Part shown: one piece after another, positions 1 to 8,826 of the stretch
Layout: each line of letters starts with the position of its first letter
Numbering within the stretch: the first letter of the stretch is position 1
Source: RPQJ01 sp963762315
Lineage (GTDB): Bacteria > Pseudomonadota > Gammaproteobacteria > Steroidobacterales > Steroidobacteraceae
NCBI GenBank assembly: GCA_963762315.1
Contig: CAVXKO010000003.1
Span: forward strand, 62,001-126,000
DNA length: 64,000 nucleotides
Reading direction: 5' to 3'
Program-made: the position numbers and the translations under genes
The notes under the pieces: generated by a model
Databases searched by the model: none
What the model saw: the letters and a program-made list of their open reading frames with translations, nothing else
What the model was told of the DNA's origin: nothing

Positions 1-1
1 T

Positions 2-52
2 CCATTGCGCGGCGGCGTCGACGTGCTCGTGGCTGCGCTGCTGGCCGAATGA
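2..52 (+). CDS. 3' end of an upstream gene (partial)
   Basis: Only the last 16 codons are inside the window, ending in the residues VLVAALLAE and a TGA that overlaps the ATG of the next gene (ATGA). The overlap implies translational coupling with the epimerase that follows. In several proteobacteria the gene before this kind of epimerase encodes a DUF1611 (DgcN-type) protein, but 16 residues are too few to assign a family, so that identity is only a guess. Confidence 0.5.
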   Translation, partial: PLRGGVDVLVAALLAE

Positions 53-1032
53 TTCACGTCACGACGTCGGTCGAGCGCTGGGAGCTGATCGAGCCCTTCG
101 CCACGGCGCGCGATTCCGTCACGCACGTGCCGGTGCTCGTCGTGACGCTCACCGGCGCGGGCGGCCACCGCGGCTGGGCCGAAGCCGCCGGTGTCGATTA
201 CGACGGCGAGACGCCCGAGACGATGGCAAGCGCAGATCGAGGCCGTGAAGCGCTCGCTGCACGACGCGATCCGGTTCGACGAGCTGCGGCGATCGTTGCC
301 GGCGGGCGGAGCCCGCAATGCGCTCGATTGCGCGCTGTGGGACCTGCGGGCGAAGGAGGCGGGCGTTCCGGCCTGGACGCTCGCCGGACTCGACCACCCC
401 GACCCGTGACGACCGCGTTCACGCTCGGGCTCGCCAGCGAGGAAGACACGCGCCGCAAGGCCCGCGAGGCGCGCGGCTACCCGCTCCTGAAGATCAAGGT
501 GGATGCCGACCGCCACGTCGATCTCGTGCGCATCGTTCGCGAGGAGCACCCGTCAGCGCGGTTGATCGTCGATGCGAACCAGGCCTGGTCGCGTCCCTTG
601 CTGGAGCGGCTCCTGCCGGACCTGCGCGAGCTAGGCGTCGAGCTGGTGGAGCAACCCTTGCCGCGTGGCGAGGATGCGGCGCTCGACGGCATGTCGAGGG
701 TGCTGCCGCTTGCGGCTGACGAGTCGTGCACCGACCTCGCCTCGCTGGCCGGGCTCGCGGGCCGCTACGACTACGTGAACCTCAAGCTCGACAAGTGCGG
801 CGGGCTGACGGAAGCGCTCGCCATGTGCGCCGAGGCAAAGCGGCGGGGTCTCGGGCTCATGGTGGGCAACATGTGCGGCACGTCGCTCGCCATGGCGCCG
901 GCGTTCCTGGTCGCGCAGTTCTGCACGTACGTGGACCTCGACGGGCCGCTGCTGCAGAAACTCGATCGGGAGCCGCCGATCCGTTTCGAGTCGGGGCGGA
1001 TGAGTCCGCCGCAAGCCACGCTCTGGGGCTGA
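49..1032 (+). CDS. Enolase-superfamily dipeptide epimerase (frameshifted)
   Basis: Probable L-Ala-D/L-Glu epimerase or related N-acyl amino acid racemase of the mandelate racemase/muconate-lactonizing branch, a cytoplasmic Mg-dependent enzyme. Visible marks are KIKVD (general base lysine region), the metal-ligand stretches IVDANQAW and ELVEQPLP, LAADES, KLDKCGG, and a C-terminal DLDGPL typical of dipeptide epimerases. Codons between about 225 and 400 read in another frame, where a fitting segment (ending LRAKEAGVPAWTLAGLD) is found, so a compensating pair of indels interrupts the middle. Without it the length (about 327 aa) suits the family. It overlaps the preceding stop by ATGA. Substrate is not determined; a DgcA-like D-glutamate role is possible from context. 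Confidence 0.75.
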   Translation: MIHVTTSVERWELIEPFATARDSVTHVPVLVVTLTGAGGHRGWAEAAGVDYDGETPETMASADRGREALAARRDPVRRAAAIVAGGRSPQCARLRAVGPAGEGGGRSGLDARRTRPPRPVTTAFTLGLASEEDTRRKAREARGYPLLKIKVDADRHVDLVRIVREEHPSARLIVDANQAWSRPLLERLLPDLRELGVELVEQPLPRGEDAALDGMSRVLPLAADESCTDLASLAGLAGRYDYVNLKLDKCGGLTEALAMCAEAKRRGLGLMVGNMCGTSLAMAPAFLVAQFCTYVDLDGPLLQKLDREPPIRFESGRMSPPQATLWG

Positions 1033-1042
1033 ACGGCGCGGC

Positions 1043-1288
1043 TCAAGGAATCTGGTAGCGCGCCTTGAAGCGAGTGATTTCCTGCCAGACCTCGTCGGAC
1101 ACGGTTTTGGCGCTGACCCGGTCGAAAATCCGGCCGAGCACCGCTCGCTCCTGGTCGTCGATCATGCCGTCCTCGAGCGCGAGCCGCTCGATCATCGCGA
1201 GCTCGTCCGCATCGATGGTTCCGTCGTTCGCGAACACACGCAGGAACGAGTACTGCATGATTGCGTTCCAGCTGCTTCCCGTCTTCAT
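1043..1288 (-). CDS. Small TerB-like acidic helical protein
   Basis: An 81-residue protein that is intact and converges on the epimerase gene. The segment FANDGTIDADELAMIERLAL followed by EDGMIDDQER resembles the acidic helix-turn-helix repeats of TerB-like (tellurite resistance B fold) proteins, which may bind divalent metal at the membrane. The similarity is by eye only and the function is unknown. No partner genes of a ter operon are nearby. The start could also be the Met ten codons further in, before QYSFLRVF. Confidence 0.55.
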   Translation of the reverse strand: MKTGSSWNAIMQYSFLRVFANDGTIDADELAMIERLALEDGMIDDQERAVLGRIFDRVSAKTVSDEVWQEITRFKARYQIP

Positions 1289-1536
1289 CGTGTCCGCCCC
1301 GATCGTTCTTCTTGGAATCGCGAGCCACGGTCGCGACCGGGAATGGAAACGCGCGTGCTCGTGACGATTTCATGACAATCATGTGTCAACGAAGGAGGCG
1401 GCTCAACGGTTCGATTCTGTGCGAAGAGGTCGCGGCACCTGCGCCACTGCGGCGCAACTATCTCCGGCGGCACCGGTCGAAACTTCACGGGTGCTGTCCT
1501 GCGCGTCGTCGATCACTCGGCGCGATGCGATGGGAA

Positions 1537-2332
1537 TTATCCGGTACGTATCCGCAGTCTTTCGGAAGTCAGGACCGCGCGGCGGGATGTTGGCGGCATC
1601 AGTTGCGCCTCGGTGACGATCTCACGGTCTTCGAGTTGCGAGAAGAGTCCTCGCCACAGTCGCTCCATCGTCGGGTAGCGGAGATCTGCCGGATGCAGCG
1701 CAGCGCGTACGACCCGGCTCGTCGCATGTCGTTCGAGCAAGGCTCGATTCCATATCGGCGAGAGCGCGCGACGCCACGCGGAACGAGTGCTGACGACCAG
1801 GCTCGGTGCCGGGATCGTGTGACCGGACTGCAGGGCGACGACAGCATCGCGTGTCGCACAATACTGCAGTGGCGTCTGCTACAGTGCGCACTGTGCCGGT
1901 GTGCTCATGAGCCATGCGGGTGCGACAAACCCGGTCGGGTACCAACCGGCGGAGTGCAGCACGACCAGCCCACGCAGAATGCGCGTCCTGGCCGCCTCGA
2001 AGTCGAGCTTCGAGAACTCGCCTTCGCCGTCCGTGTAGACACGTCGCGTCTGCCACTCCCGAATGCCGCGCGCAGGGGGCCCGCATCGACGTGAGACGAT
2101 AGCCATGCAGGACGATCTCGTCGCCCCGCAGGATGCGAGACTCGATGAACGAAGCGAAGCGACCATCCCGGTCGGCGCGACCGAGCCCGTGATAGTCGGG
2201 CACGACCAGCAAGGAAACCGGAACCAGGCCGAGGCCGTCGAGAAAGGCGAGAGTCGTCGTACAATCATCGAGCGTTGCCGGTGCCACGTCGTGCAGCGAA
2301 ACACACAACAACCGAGGCGAGTCAGCGGGCAT
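1537..2332 (-). CDS. DUF2334-type polysaccharide deacetylase (frameshifted)
   Basis: The N-terminus LLCVSLHDVAPATL carries the H-D metal-binding start of the NodB/DUF2334 deacetylase fold, followed by LLVVPDYHG and GDEIVLHGY. The continuing protein moves between frames: SKLDFEAARTRILRGL and PTGFVAPAWLMS lie in a second frame, and RAALHPADLRYP plus the C-terminus LEDREIVTEAQL in a third. At least three indels therefore interrupt it. It is the last gene of a leftward group with a GT4 glycosyltransferase and an LpxH-like phosphatase, and its start overlaps the 3' end of the glycosyltransferase. A role in trimming acetyl groups from an envelope glycan or glycolipid is inferred from context. Confidence 0.7.
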
Positions 2333-3449
2333 CCCGCATCCGGAGATCGCGGGCGCCGGCTTGTGGCATGAACCGGGATTGTCCGGCCGCGAACGTTACG
2401 GTGACGTTGCGGCGAGCGGGCAATGGACTATGCGCGACGCGCACGGCCGGTGCGAGCCATGCAACGAACTGGCGCGTTGCCACCTCCCAGGAGTAACGAA
2501 GGGCATGTGCGCGGCAGGCCCGCGGGTCGAGGTTGAAGGCGGCGAGCGCTGCTGCGTGGAAGTCCTCGCTCAAGCACACCGGTGATACCGTGCGCGACGA
2601 CGTCGATCGGGCCCGTCACCGGGTAGGCGGCGACGGGAACGCCGCAGGCCATGGCTTCGAGGAGCACGAGCCCGAACGTATCGGTGCGACTGGGGAACAC
2701 GAAGACATCGGAGGCGGTGACGTAGAAGGGCGAGTTCGTCGCCGAAGCGATAGCCGGTGAAGACGGCCTCGGGATATGCGATGCGCAACGATTCGGTCGC
2801 TGGGCCATCACCCACGACGAGCTTGGTACCCGTGCAAATCGAGGGCGAGAAAATCCTCGATGCCCTTCTCGACGGAAACACGGCCGAAATAGAGCCAGAT
2901 CGGTACGTGGCCACTCGAGAAACGACTTATCGTGCGGTCGGAATAAATTTGTGTCGACGCCGCGACTCCAGAAGCACGAGGTTACGGAAACCCCGTGCTT
3001 CGAGCTGCCGGCGCATCGAGGGAGTGGTCACGAGTGTGTGGGTTGCGCTTGCCATGGAACCAGCGGAGGAACGCATAGCTGACGGAAAGGGGAATCGGGA
3101 CGCGGGCGCGAAGATACTCCGGGAATCGCGTGTGATACGAGGTCGTGAAGGCGCAGCCACGGCGCAGGCACCAGCGTCGTGCAGCCAGCCCGAGCGGACC
3201 TTCCGTGGCGATGTGCACGGCGTCGGGGTCGAGCGGCGGCGAGGCGTTCGACGGACCTTTCGTGCCGGCGAAGAGCGACAGGCGGATCTCCGGATAGGTC
3301 GGGCAAGGAAACGTGCGGAAATCGGCGGGCGAGATGGACGTGCACTTCGTGGCCCTTGGCTGCGACAGTTTCACGACCGTGATGGTCAGCGTGCGAACGA
3401 CACCGTTGATCTGCGGCAACCAAGCATCGGTGACGATCGCGAGCTTCAT
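2322..3449 (-). CDS. GT4-family glycosyltransferase (frameshifted)
   Basis: Starts with KLAIVTDAWLPQINGVVRTL, the classical N-terminus of GT4 alpha-mannosyltransferase-like enzymes, then TSYHTRFPEYLRARVP. The C-terminal nucleotide-sugar lobe is visible as KLVVGDGPA, DVFVFPSRTDTFGLVLLEAM and ACGVPVAAYPVTGP, containing the E-x7-E type signature. These pieces sit in three frames, so several indels are present. The preceding phosphatase reads in frame into this Met with no stop between them, which is probably another indel artefact. Likely adds a sugar, possibly mannose, to a lipid acceptor on the cytoplasmic membrane face; the acceptor is unknown. Confidence 0.8.
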
Positions 3450-4276
3450 GCCGCCTGCTCGACGTGCCATCGCTCCGTCGAGGAACGGGAACGGCTGCGT
3501 ACCGACGAGGACCTCGGCGTTCTCGGTCCAGCGCAGCAGGCTGAGCCGTCCAGCGAAGTCCTCGACGAGCGTCGTGCAGCTCTCGACCCAGTCGCCGTCG
3601 TTGCAGTAGAGGACGCCGTCGATCTCGGTGATCTCGGCGCGATGGATATGGCCGCAGATCACGCCGTCGACGCCGCGCCGCCGCGCTTCGACGCGCGAGC
3701 GCCGTCTCGAAGTTGGCGATGTATTTCACCGCGTTCTTGACCTTGTGCTTGAGGAACGCGGCGAGCGACCAATACGGGTAGCCGAGCATCTGCCGCACCG
3801 CGTTGACGTAGCGGTTGAGCGCAGGGCAGTGGCGTAGGCAGCGACTGCCGAGCGGACTCGAGCAGCGGGCTCGCGCGAACGATGCTGTCGAATCGTCGCC
3901 GTGCAGGACCAGGAAGCGTCGCCCGTCCGCCGTCTCGTGGACCGCCTCGTAGCCGGATCTCGACATTGCCCAGCGTCAATCCGTCATGGTCGCGGAAGGG
4001 GCGGTCGTGGTTGCCGGGCACGTACACGACACGAGTGCCGTGCTTCGCCTTGCCAAGAATCGTGCGGATGACGTCGTTGTGTGCCTGCGGCCAGTAGAAA
4101 CTACGTTGGCAGACTCCACAGGTCGATGATGTCCCCGACGAGGTAAATCTGCTCGCACTCGACGCGGCGCAGGAAGTCGAGCAGGAACTCCGCCCGGCAT
4201 CCCCTGAAACCCAGGTGGACGTCGGAGATGAAGACGCTGCGCAGGCGCAGCGTGGGTTGCGGCGGCTTGGGGGTCA
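3450..4276 (-). CDS. LpxH-like metallophosphoesterase (COG2908, frameshifted)
   Basis: The start reads MTPKPPQPTLRLRSVFISDV, followed by HLGFRG, which is the D-x-H metal site; then VGDIIDLW, VPGNHD (the GDxxD and GNHD motifs), FLVLHGDD, ICGHIH and a terminal domain with CNDGDWVESCT. This order is that of UDP-2,3-diacylglucosamine pyrophosphatase-related calcineurin-fold enzymes. Members of this branch are often found outside lpx clusters and may act on other lipid-linked substrates. At least four frame changes break the gene. It leads a leftward group with a glycosyltransferase and a deacetylase, suggesting glycolipid metabolism. Confidence 0.78.
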
Positions 4277-4452
4277 TGATCGCTTTCTCCCGTGGCCTTG
4301 CTCGCTGCGGGAGATTGGCGACGCTTCATGACGGCGGCATGAACGCTGCAATAAATGCACATGACAATCAGCGTGGTAGGCGGAAAATCTCTACGATGAC
4401 TGACGATATGTAAAGCGAGTGCAATGTTCCTGTGGACGAGGTCCTGTCCGTT

Positions 4453-5199
4453 TCACACGTGGAGCCGTGCGGCGATCTCGCGCCACAAACTCGAATAGAC
4501 GAGCGCGGCGGGGCTGCGTGGCGCGTAGGCGGGAATCGGGGCTCGACGCACGGCCATCCGCTCAATCTCGCTCCAGTACGGCACCTCCGTGGCGAGGATC
4601 GTCGGAAACCGCTGGCGGGTGGCGGCGATGATCTCTGCATGCAGCGACTTGCGCCGGTCCACCATGGAAAAGAAAGGCAGGATGCGCAGGTCGGACCAGC
4701 CTGCCTGGGCGACGAGATCGAACAGCTGCTCGAGCATTCGCAGTGACAGCGGTGTCGGGAGCGTCGGTACGATGACGGCATCCGCGGCCCGCAGCACGTT
4801 CTCCGACAGGAGCGACATCCCTGGCGGGCAGTCGAGCAGCAGGCACTCATAGGCCTCGTCGAGCGCGCGACTCATCCGCAGGAGTCGCTCGGTCGGGTGC
4901 TTGCGCTCGCTCATGTGCACGTCGAAATGACGATAAGAGAAGTCCGCGGGCAACAGGTCCAGGCCCGGATAGCCGGTCGATGTGACGAGTTCGGGCAATT
5001 CGCGCTTGCCGCTCACCAGCTTCCTGGCCGAAGCGCGCTCATTCGGCGTGCCGCGCAGAGTGTAGGTCGCAGCGCCTTGTGGATCGAGGTCCCACAGGAC
5101 GGTCGAGCGGCCCGACGCCGCAGCAAGGTAAGCAAGATTGACGGCCGTCGTCGTCTTGCCAACACCGCCCTTGATGTTCGAGACCGCGATGATCTCCAT
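4453..5199 (-). CDS. ParA/MinD-family ATPase
   Basis: An intact 248-residue P-loop ATPase: deviant Walker A KGGVGKTT at residues 10-17 with the signature lysine, WDLDPQGAATY around 36-46, and the Walker B-like LLLDCPPG near 120. There is no ParB gene or obvious parS cluster beside it, so it looks like an orphan ParA used for positioning something other than the chromosome. It lies about 30 bp downstream of psd on the same strand and may be co-transcribed. It is one of the few undamaged genes in the first 10 kb. Confidence 0.9.
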   Translation of the reverse strand: MEIIAVSNIKGGVGKTTTAVNLAYLAAASGRSTVLWDLDPQGAATYTLRGTPNERASARKLVSGKRELPELVTSTGYPGLDLLPADFSYRHFDVHMSERKHPTERLLRMSRALDEAYECLLLDCPPGMSLLSENVLRAADAVIVPTLPTPLSLRMLEQLFDLVAQAGWSDLRILPFFSMVDRRKSLHAEIIAATRQRFPTILATEVPYWSEIERMAVRRAPIPAYAPRSPAALVYSSLWREIAARLHV

Positions 5200-5228
5200 G
5201 GTCGGCCGATGATAGTCGAGACGCCGGG

Positions 5229-6123
5229 TTATCGTTTATACCGCTCAGACGCGCGGTCAGGATCGCCTGGCCCATGCGTATCGGCGCACCCTCGCGCACG
5301 CGGTCGCAAAGCTCGAACCCGCGCGGCACGAGCACGATGATCGTCGAGCCGTGCTCGAACCAGCCCATCTCCTCGCCCTTGCGCAACGGCGCGTCGCAGG
5401 CGATAACGTGCGGGCCGCGGTAGCGCAGGTGCAGCAGCACATCGAGGAAATGCAGGCGGATGCTCGCGACCAGCATGGCCGCCACCGGCACCAGCGCCAT
5501 CGGTCTGCCCGGCGGCCGTGAGCCGCGACTGATCACCGCGCGCTCGTTCCGGCAGAACAGCTTCTCGACGCGCTTCAGGGCGAGCGGATTGACGTTCCAG
5601 GTGTCGCCGGAGATGTAGGTCACCTGCTCGACGCGGCAGTCGTGCGGCGCGTGGAAGCGGTGGTACATGCTCGAGGTCAGCCGCAGCGTGACGTAGCTGC
5701 CCGTCGCGGTATGCGCGCGACCAGGTCGGGATCGCCGCAGCAGGTCCGCCAGCGTATAGGGGAAGCCCTTGGCCTGGAACAGCTCGTCGCCGTCGATCGC
5801 GCCCGCAGGCGCCGACGATCCGTCGCACGGGCTCGACGAGCACGCCGGCGTCGGGATCGACCGGCCGGGCGCCGTCCTGCAGCTCGCGGATGAAGCAATC
5901 GTGCAGGCTGCGGAAGTGCGTGTTCTGCGCGTCCGCTCAGGTCGAGATCGGCGAACAGCCGCCACAGCGCCGATCGAGAGGTCGCGCACCAGCGGCTGCT
6001 CGATCCGGCTGAACCAGCCCATGAAGCGGGTCAGCGCCGACGCGGGGAATGCGGTTGGTGAGCAGGAAGTTGAGGTCCTCCTGCTGCGGCGATCCGGGCG
6101 AACAGGGACTGCGGATGCGTCAT
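5229..6123 (-). CDS. psd: Phosphatidylserine decarboxylase (frameshifted)
   Basis: Membrane-associated enzyme making phosphatidylethanolamine from phosphatidylserine. Across frames one can follow TRFMGWFSRIEQPLVRDLSI, SLHDCFIRELQDGARPVDPD, EPCDG, DELFQAKGFPYTLADLL, YHRFHAPHDC, NVNPLALKRVEKLFCRNER, and the C-terminal GWFEHGSTIIVLVP. The GST in that last piece is the self-cleavage site that yields the pyruvoyl alpha subunit. The assigned start encodes MTHPQSLFARI. Several indels interrupt it and the exact C-terminus is uncertain. The class III aminotransferase is divergent from it, with about 43 bp between the starts. Confidence 0.85.
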
Positions 6124-6166
6124 GGGCTGTCATCAACGTCGTCAGTACGGATAGGCACCGGACTCG

Positions 6167-7856
6167 ATGGCATTGGACACCAGCAACCGTTGCGCTGCTA
6201 CGCCGCTGGCGCCGCGGCGGTCGCGGCCCTCGCTGCCGCGACGCTGCAGACGCGCGTCTGCGAACTCTCGCCGCGCCAAGCACCCCTCGCTGGCCGGCCA
6301 TGCGCGCATGGCGCGGCGCATGGCGCGCGCTCGTTCCGTTCTACGAGTACGACGACGCCCGCTTCTTCCGCGCCGACGGCGCGCCGGCCGACATCGCGGC
6401 GCAGCGGCGGGCGGGCTTCATGCGGCTGGCGGCGCTCTACGCGCCAGCGCTTCGCCGAAGCACGTCGGCGCTGACCGCGCGAGGTCGCCGGACGGCATCT
6501 CCGACCTGCAGTTCACGAGCGCGCTACCGGGTGCCGTTCCAGTATCAGCCGCCTTCGTGCGCCAGCACCTGAAGGTCGGCGCCTTCGTCGCAGTCGTCCG
6601 CGGGCGTGCACGCTCACCGACCTCGACGGCAATCGGCTTCTACGACCTGACCGGCTCCTACGGCGTCAATGTCTTCGGCTACGATTTCTACAAGGAGTGC
6701 ATCGCGCGCGGCGCCGCGCGCGTGCGCGAGCTGGGGCCGGTGCTCGGCGCCTACCATCCGGTGGTCGCCGACAACGTGCGCGCGCCTGCGCGCGATCTCC
6801 GGCCTGGACGAGGTGTCGTTCCACATGTCGGGCACCGAGGCCGTCATGCAGGCGGTGCGGCTGGCCCGCTACCACACGCGCCGCTCGCACCTGGTCCGCT
6901 TCTGCGGCGCCTACCACGGCTGGTGGGGCGACGTGCAGCCCGGCGTCGGCAATCCGGTGCCGGCGCGCGAGCACCTACACGCTGAAGGACATGGACGAGC
7001 GATCGCTGCGCGTGCTGCGCACGCGGCGCGACATCGCCTGCGTGCTGGTCAACCCGCTGCAGGCGCTGCACCCCAACGCAGCGCGCCCGGCGACTCGTCG
7101 CTGGTCGACAGCTCGCGCCGCGCGCATTTCGACCGCGCCGCCTACGCCGCGTGGCTGCAGGCGCTGCGCGAGGTCTGCACCGAGCGCGGCATCTCCCTGA
7201 TCTTCGACGAGGTCTTCATCGGCTTCCGCCTCGCGCCGGGCGGCGCCCAGGAGTACTTCGGCGTGCGGGCCGACATCGTCACCTACGGCAAGACGCTCGG
7301 CGGCGGGCTGCCCGTCGGCGTGCTTTGCGGCCGCGCGGACGCTGATGAAGCGCTTCCGCGACGACCGCCCGGCCGACATCTGCTTCGCGCGCGGCACCTT
7401 CAACTCGCACCCCTACGTGATGGGCGCGATGCACGAGTTCCTGCGGCGCCTCGAGCGCAGCCGCGAGATCCGCGCGTCTCTATCGCGACCTCGATGCGAC
7501 TCTGGAACGGCGCGCGCGGCGCGGCTCAACCAGCGGCTGCGAGCGCCGGCGCTGCCGGTGCGGGTCGCGCAACCTGTCCTCGATCTGGACCGTCTGCTAC
7601 ACCCGGCCGTCGCGCTACAACTGGATGTTCCAGTACTACCTGCGCGCCGAAGGCTGGCGCTGAGCTGGGTCGGCACCGGCCGCCTGATCTTCAGCCTCAA
7701 CTACACCGAGGCGGATTTCGAGGCCGTGGCCGAGCGCTTCGTCGCGGCGGCGCGCGCGATGCAGCACGACGGCTGGTGGTGGCAGCGACGCCGCGACTGA
7801 CCAATCGGGCGATCAAGCGCCGCATCCTGCGCGAGATGCTCGCGCAGCGGTTCTGA
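6167..7856 (+). CDS. Class III PLP aminotransferase (frameshifted)
   Basis: Fold type I, class III enzyme in the glutamate-1-semialdehyde aminomutase branch. Pieces in three frames give VPFYEYDDARFFRADG, FYDLTGSYGVNVFGYDFYK, SFHMSGTEAVMQAVRLARY, FCGAYHGWWGDVQPG, ISLIFDEVFIGFR (PLP-binding Asp) and IVTYGKTLGGGLPVGVLCG with the Schiff-base lysine. The C-terminus TNRAIKRRILREMLAQRF ends at the TGA. At more than 500 residues it is longer than HemL (about 430), with an extra N-terminal segment of about 100 residues. It is therefore unlikely to be the heme enzyme. It is divergent from psd and converges on a membrane protein gene, which hints at amino-lipid or fatty acid-derived metabolism. Substrate unknown. 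Confidence 0.75.
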
Positions 7857-7932
7857 CCGGGTCGTGCCGCCGCGCACGGTCAGTCGGCCGATGCTCATCG
7901 CGTCCCGCGATCCGCGAGGCATGCCGGATCGA

Positions 7933-8520
7933 TCAGTTCGCCCGCGCATGCAGGTAGAGCGGCGCCTTGTGGTAGAGCTTCATGTCGTGGAACGGGTCGG
8001 TGAGGATCTTGGTGACCAGACGAGGCCGGTCTGCACGTCCTTGAGGAAGAAGAGGTGCACGGTGCGGAACAGCAGCCCGCCGAGCGCCGACGACGAGCCA
8101 GACCAGGCCGACGTGGTCGCACGAATTCGCGGCGCCGGCGTGCGGCGCGAAGAGGCCGAACAGCGTCGGGTCGAAGTAGCAGCAGCAGCGGCGACAGCGG
8201 CCCAGATCGCCAGCAGCACGATCTTGCGGCTGCAGGTTGTAGCCGACCTTGATCTGCTTCCTTGTACTCGTGGGTGGCCTGGTTGACCGCGTCGTAGCCC
8301 TTGGGCTCGAAGAAGAAGTGGCCGGCCTGGCGGCGTCACCATCGAGACGAGCCAGCCGATCAGCGCCGCGACCGCCGGATCGATGAAGAGCAGGACATAG
8401 GCGACACAGGAAGCTCGATCGCGCTGACGCAGGTGCAGCGACTGGTTGATCGCGGCTGTGGTGGTAGTAGCGGTGGTCGTCCCAGCGCTGCGTGGCTAGA
8501 GCCTGCCGGAAGCTCGTCAT
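7933..8520 (-). CDS. Multipass membrane protein, possibly Mpo1-like (frameshifted)
   Basis: Starts MTSFRQALATQRWDDHRYYH and, correcting indels, continues INQSLHL, a hydrophobic segment (YVLLFIDPAVAALIGWLVSM), GHFFFEPKGYD, HEYKE, IKVGYNL, two more hydrophobic stretches (IVLLAIWAAV; GLVWLVVGAGGLLFRTVHLF) and ILTDPFHDMKLYHKAPLYL. The His-rich start and a GHxxFE motif after the first membrane pair resemble the DUF962/Mpo1 2-hydroxy fatty acid dioxygenase pattern, but this is tentative. Five or more indels disturb the reading. It faces the aminotransferase tail to tail. Confidence 0.55.
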   Translation of the reverse strand: MTSFRQALATQRWDDHRYYHHSRDQPVAAPASARSSFLCRLCPALHRSGGRGADRLARLDGDAARPATSSSSPRATTRSTRPPTSTRKQIKVGYNLQPQDRAAGDLGRCRRCCCYFDPTLFGLFAPHAGAANSCDHVGLVWLVVGARRAAVPHRAPLLPQGRADRPRLVTKILTDPFHDMKLYHKAPLYLHARAN

Positions 8521-8826
8521 GTGCGTCGACCTCCTGAAAGAGCAATCCCGGCCGTGGTTTACAGGACTTTCTTGACCGTGCGATGACAGCGACCGGCCAT
8601 CGTGCTGGATTCCTGTCCGCGCTCGACCGTGCGGGTGTCATACGTCGAGTCGAGGGGATTGGCTGAGTGCGTCGGCCTTCACGTCGAAGCGCCCGCGTGC
8701 GTCATTCCGTCATGAATACGTCAAATTGTGCAGATACAAATATGCGGCTTTCGTCGCGAAGACAGCGAACTGTCCGTGTCGGGGCGACGGACAACCGGAA
8801 CGCTCTGTACAGAAGGGAGACCTGAT
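8521..8826. other. 306-bp divergent intergenic region
   Basis: Separates the membrane protein from the repeat lipoprotein, so it should hold two divergent promoters. The stretch from about 8705 to 8760 is clearly richer in A+T than its surroundings. I do not see a convincing -35/-10 pair, riboswitch or conserved ORF. Confidence 0.4.

Noticed and set aside
4453..5199. Plasmid or chromosome partition locus from the ParA gene
   Set aside because: No ParB, replication gene or repeated parS-like site was seen around it.
6167..7856. HemL (glutamate-1-semialdehyde aminomutase)
   Set aside because: The protein is too long, has an extra N-terminus and lipid-related neighbours. Only the fold branch is shared.
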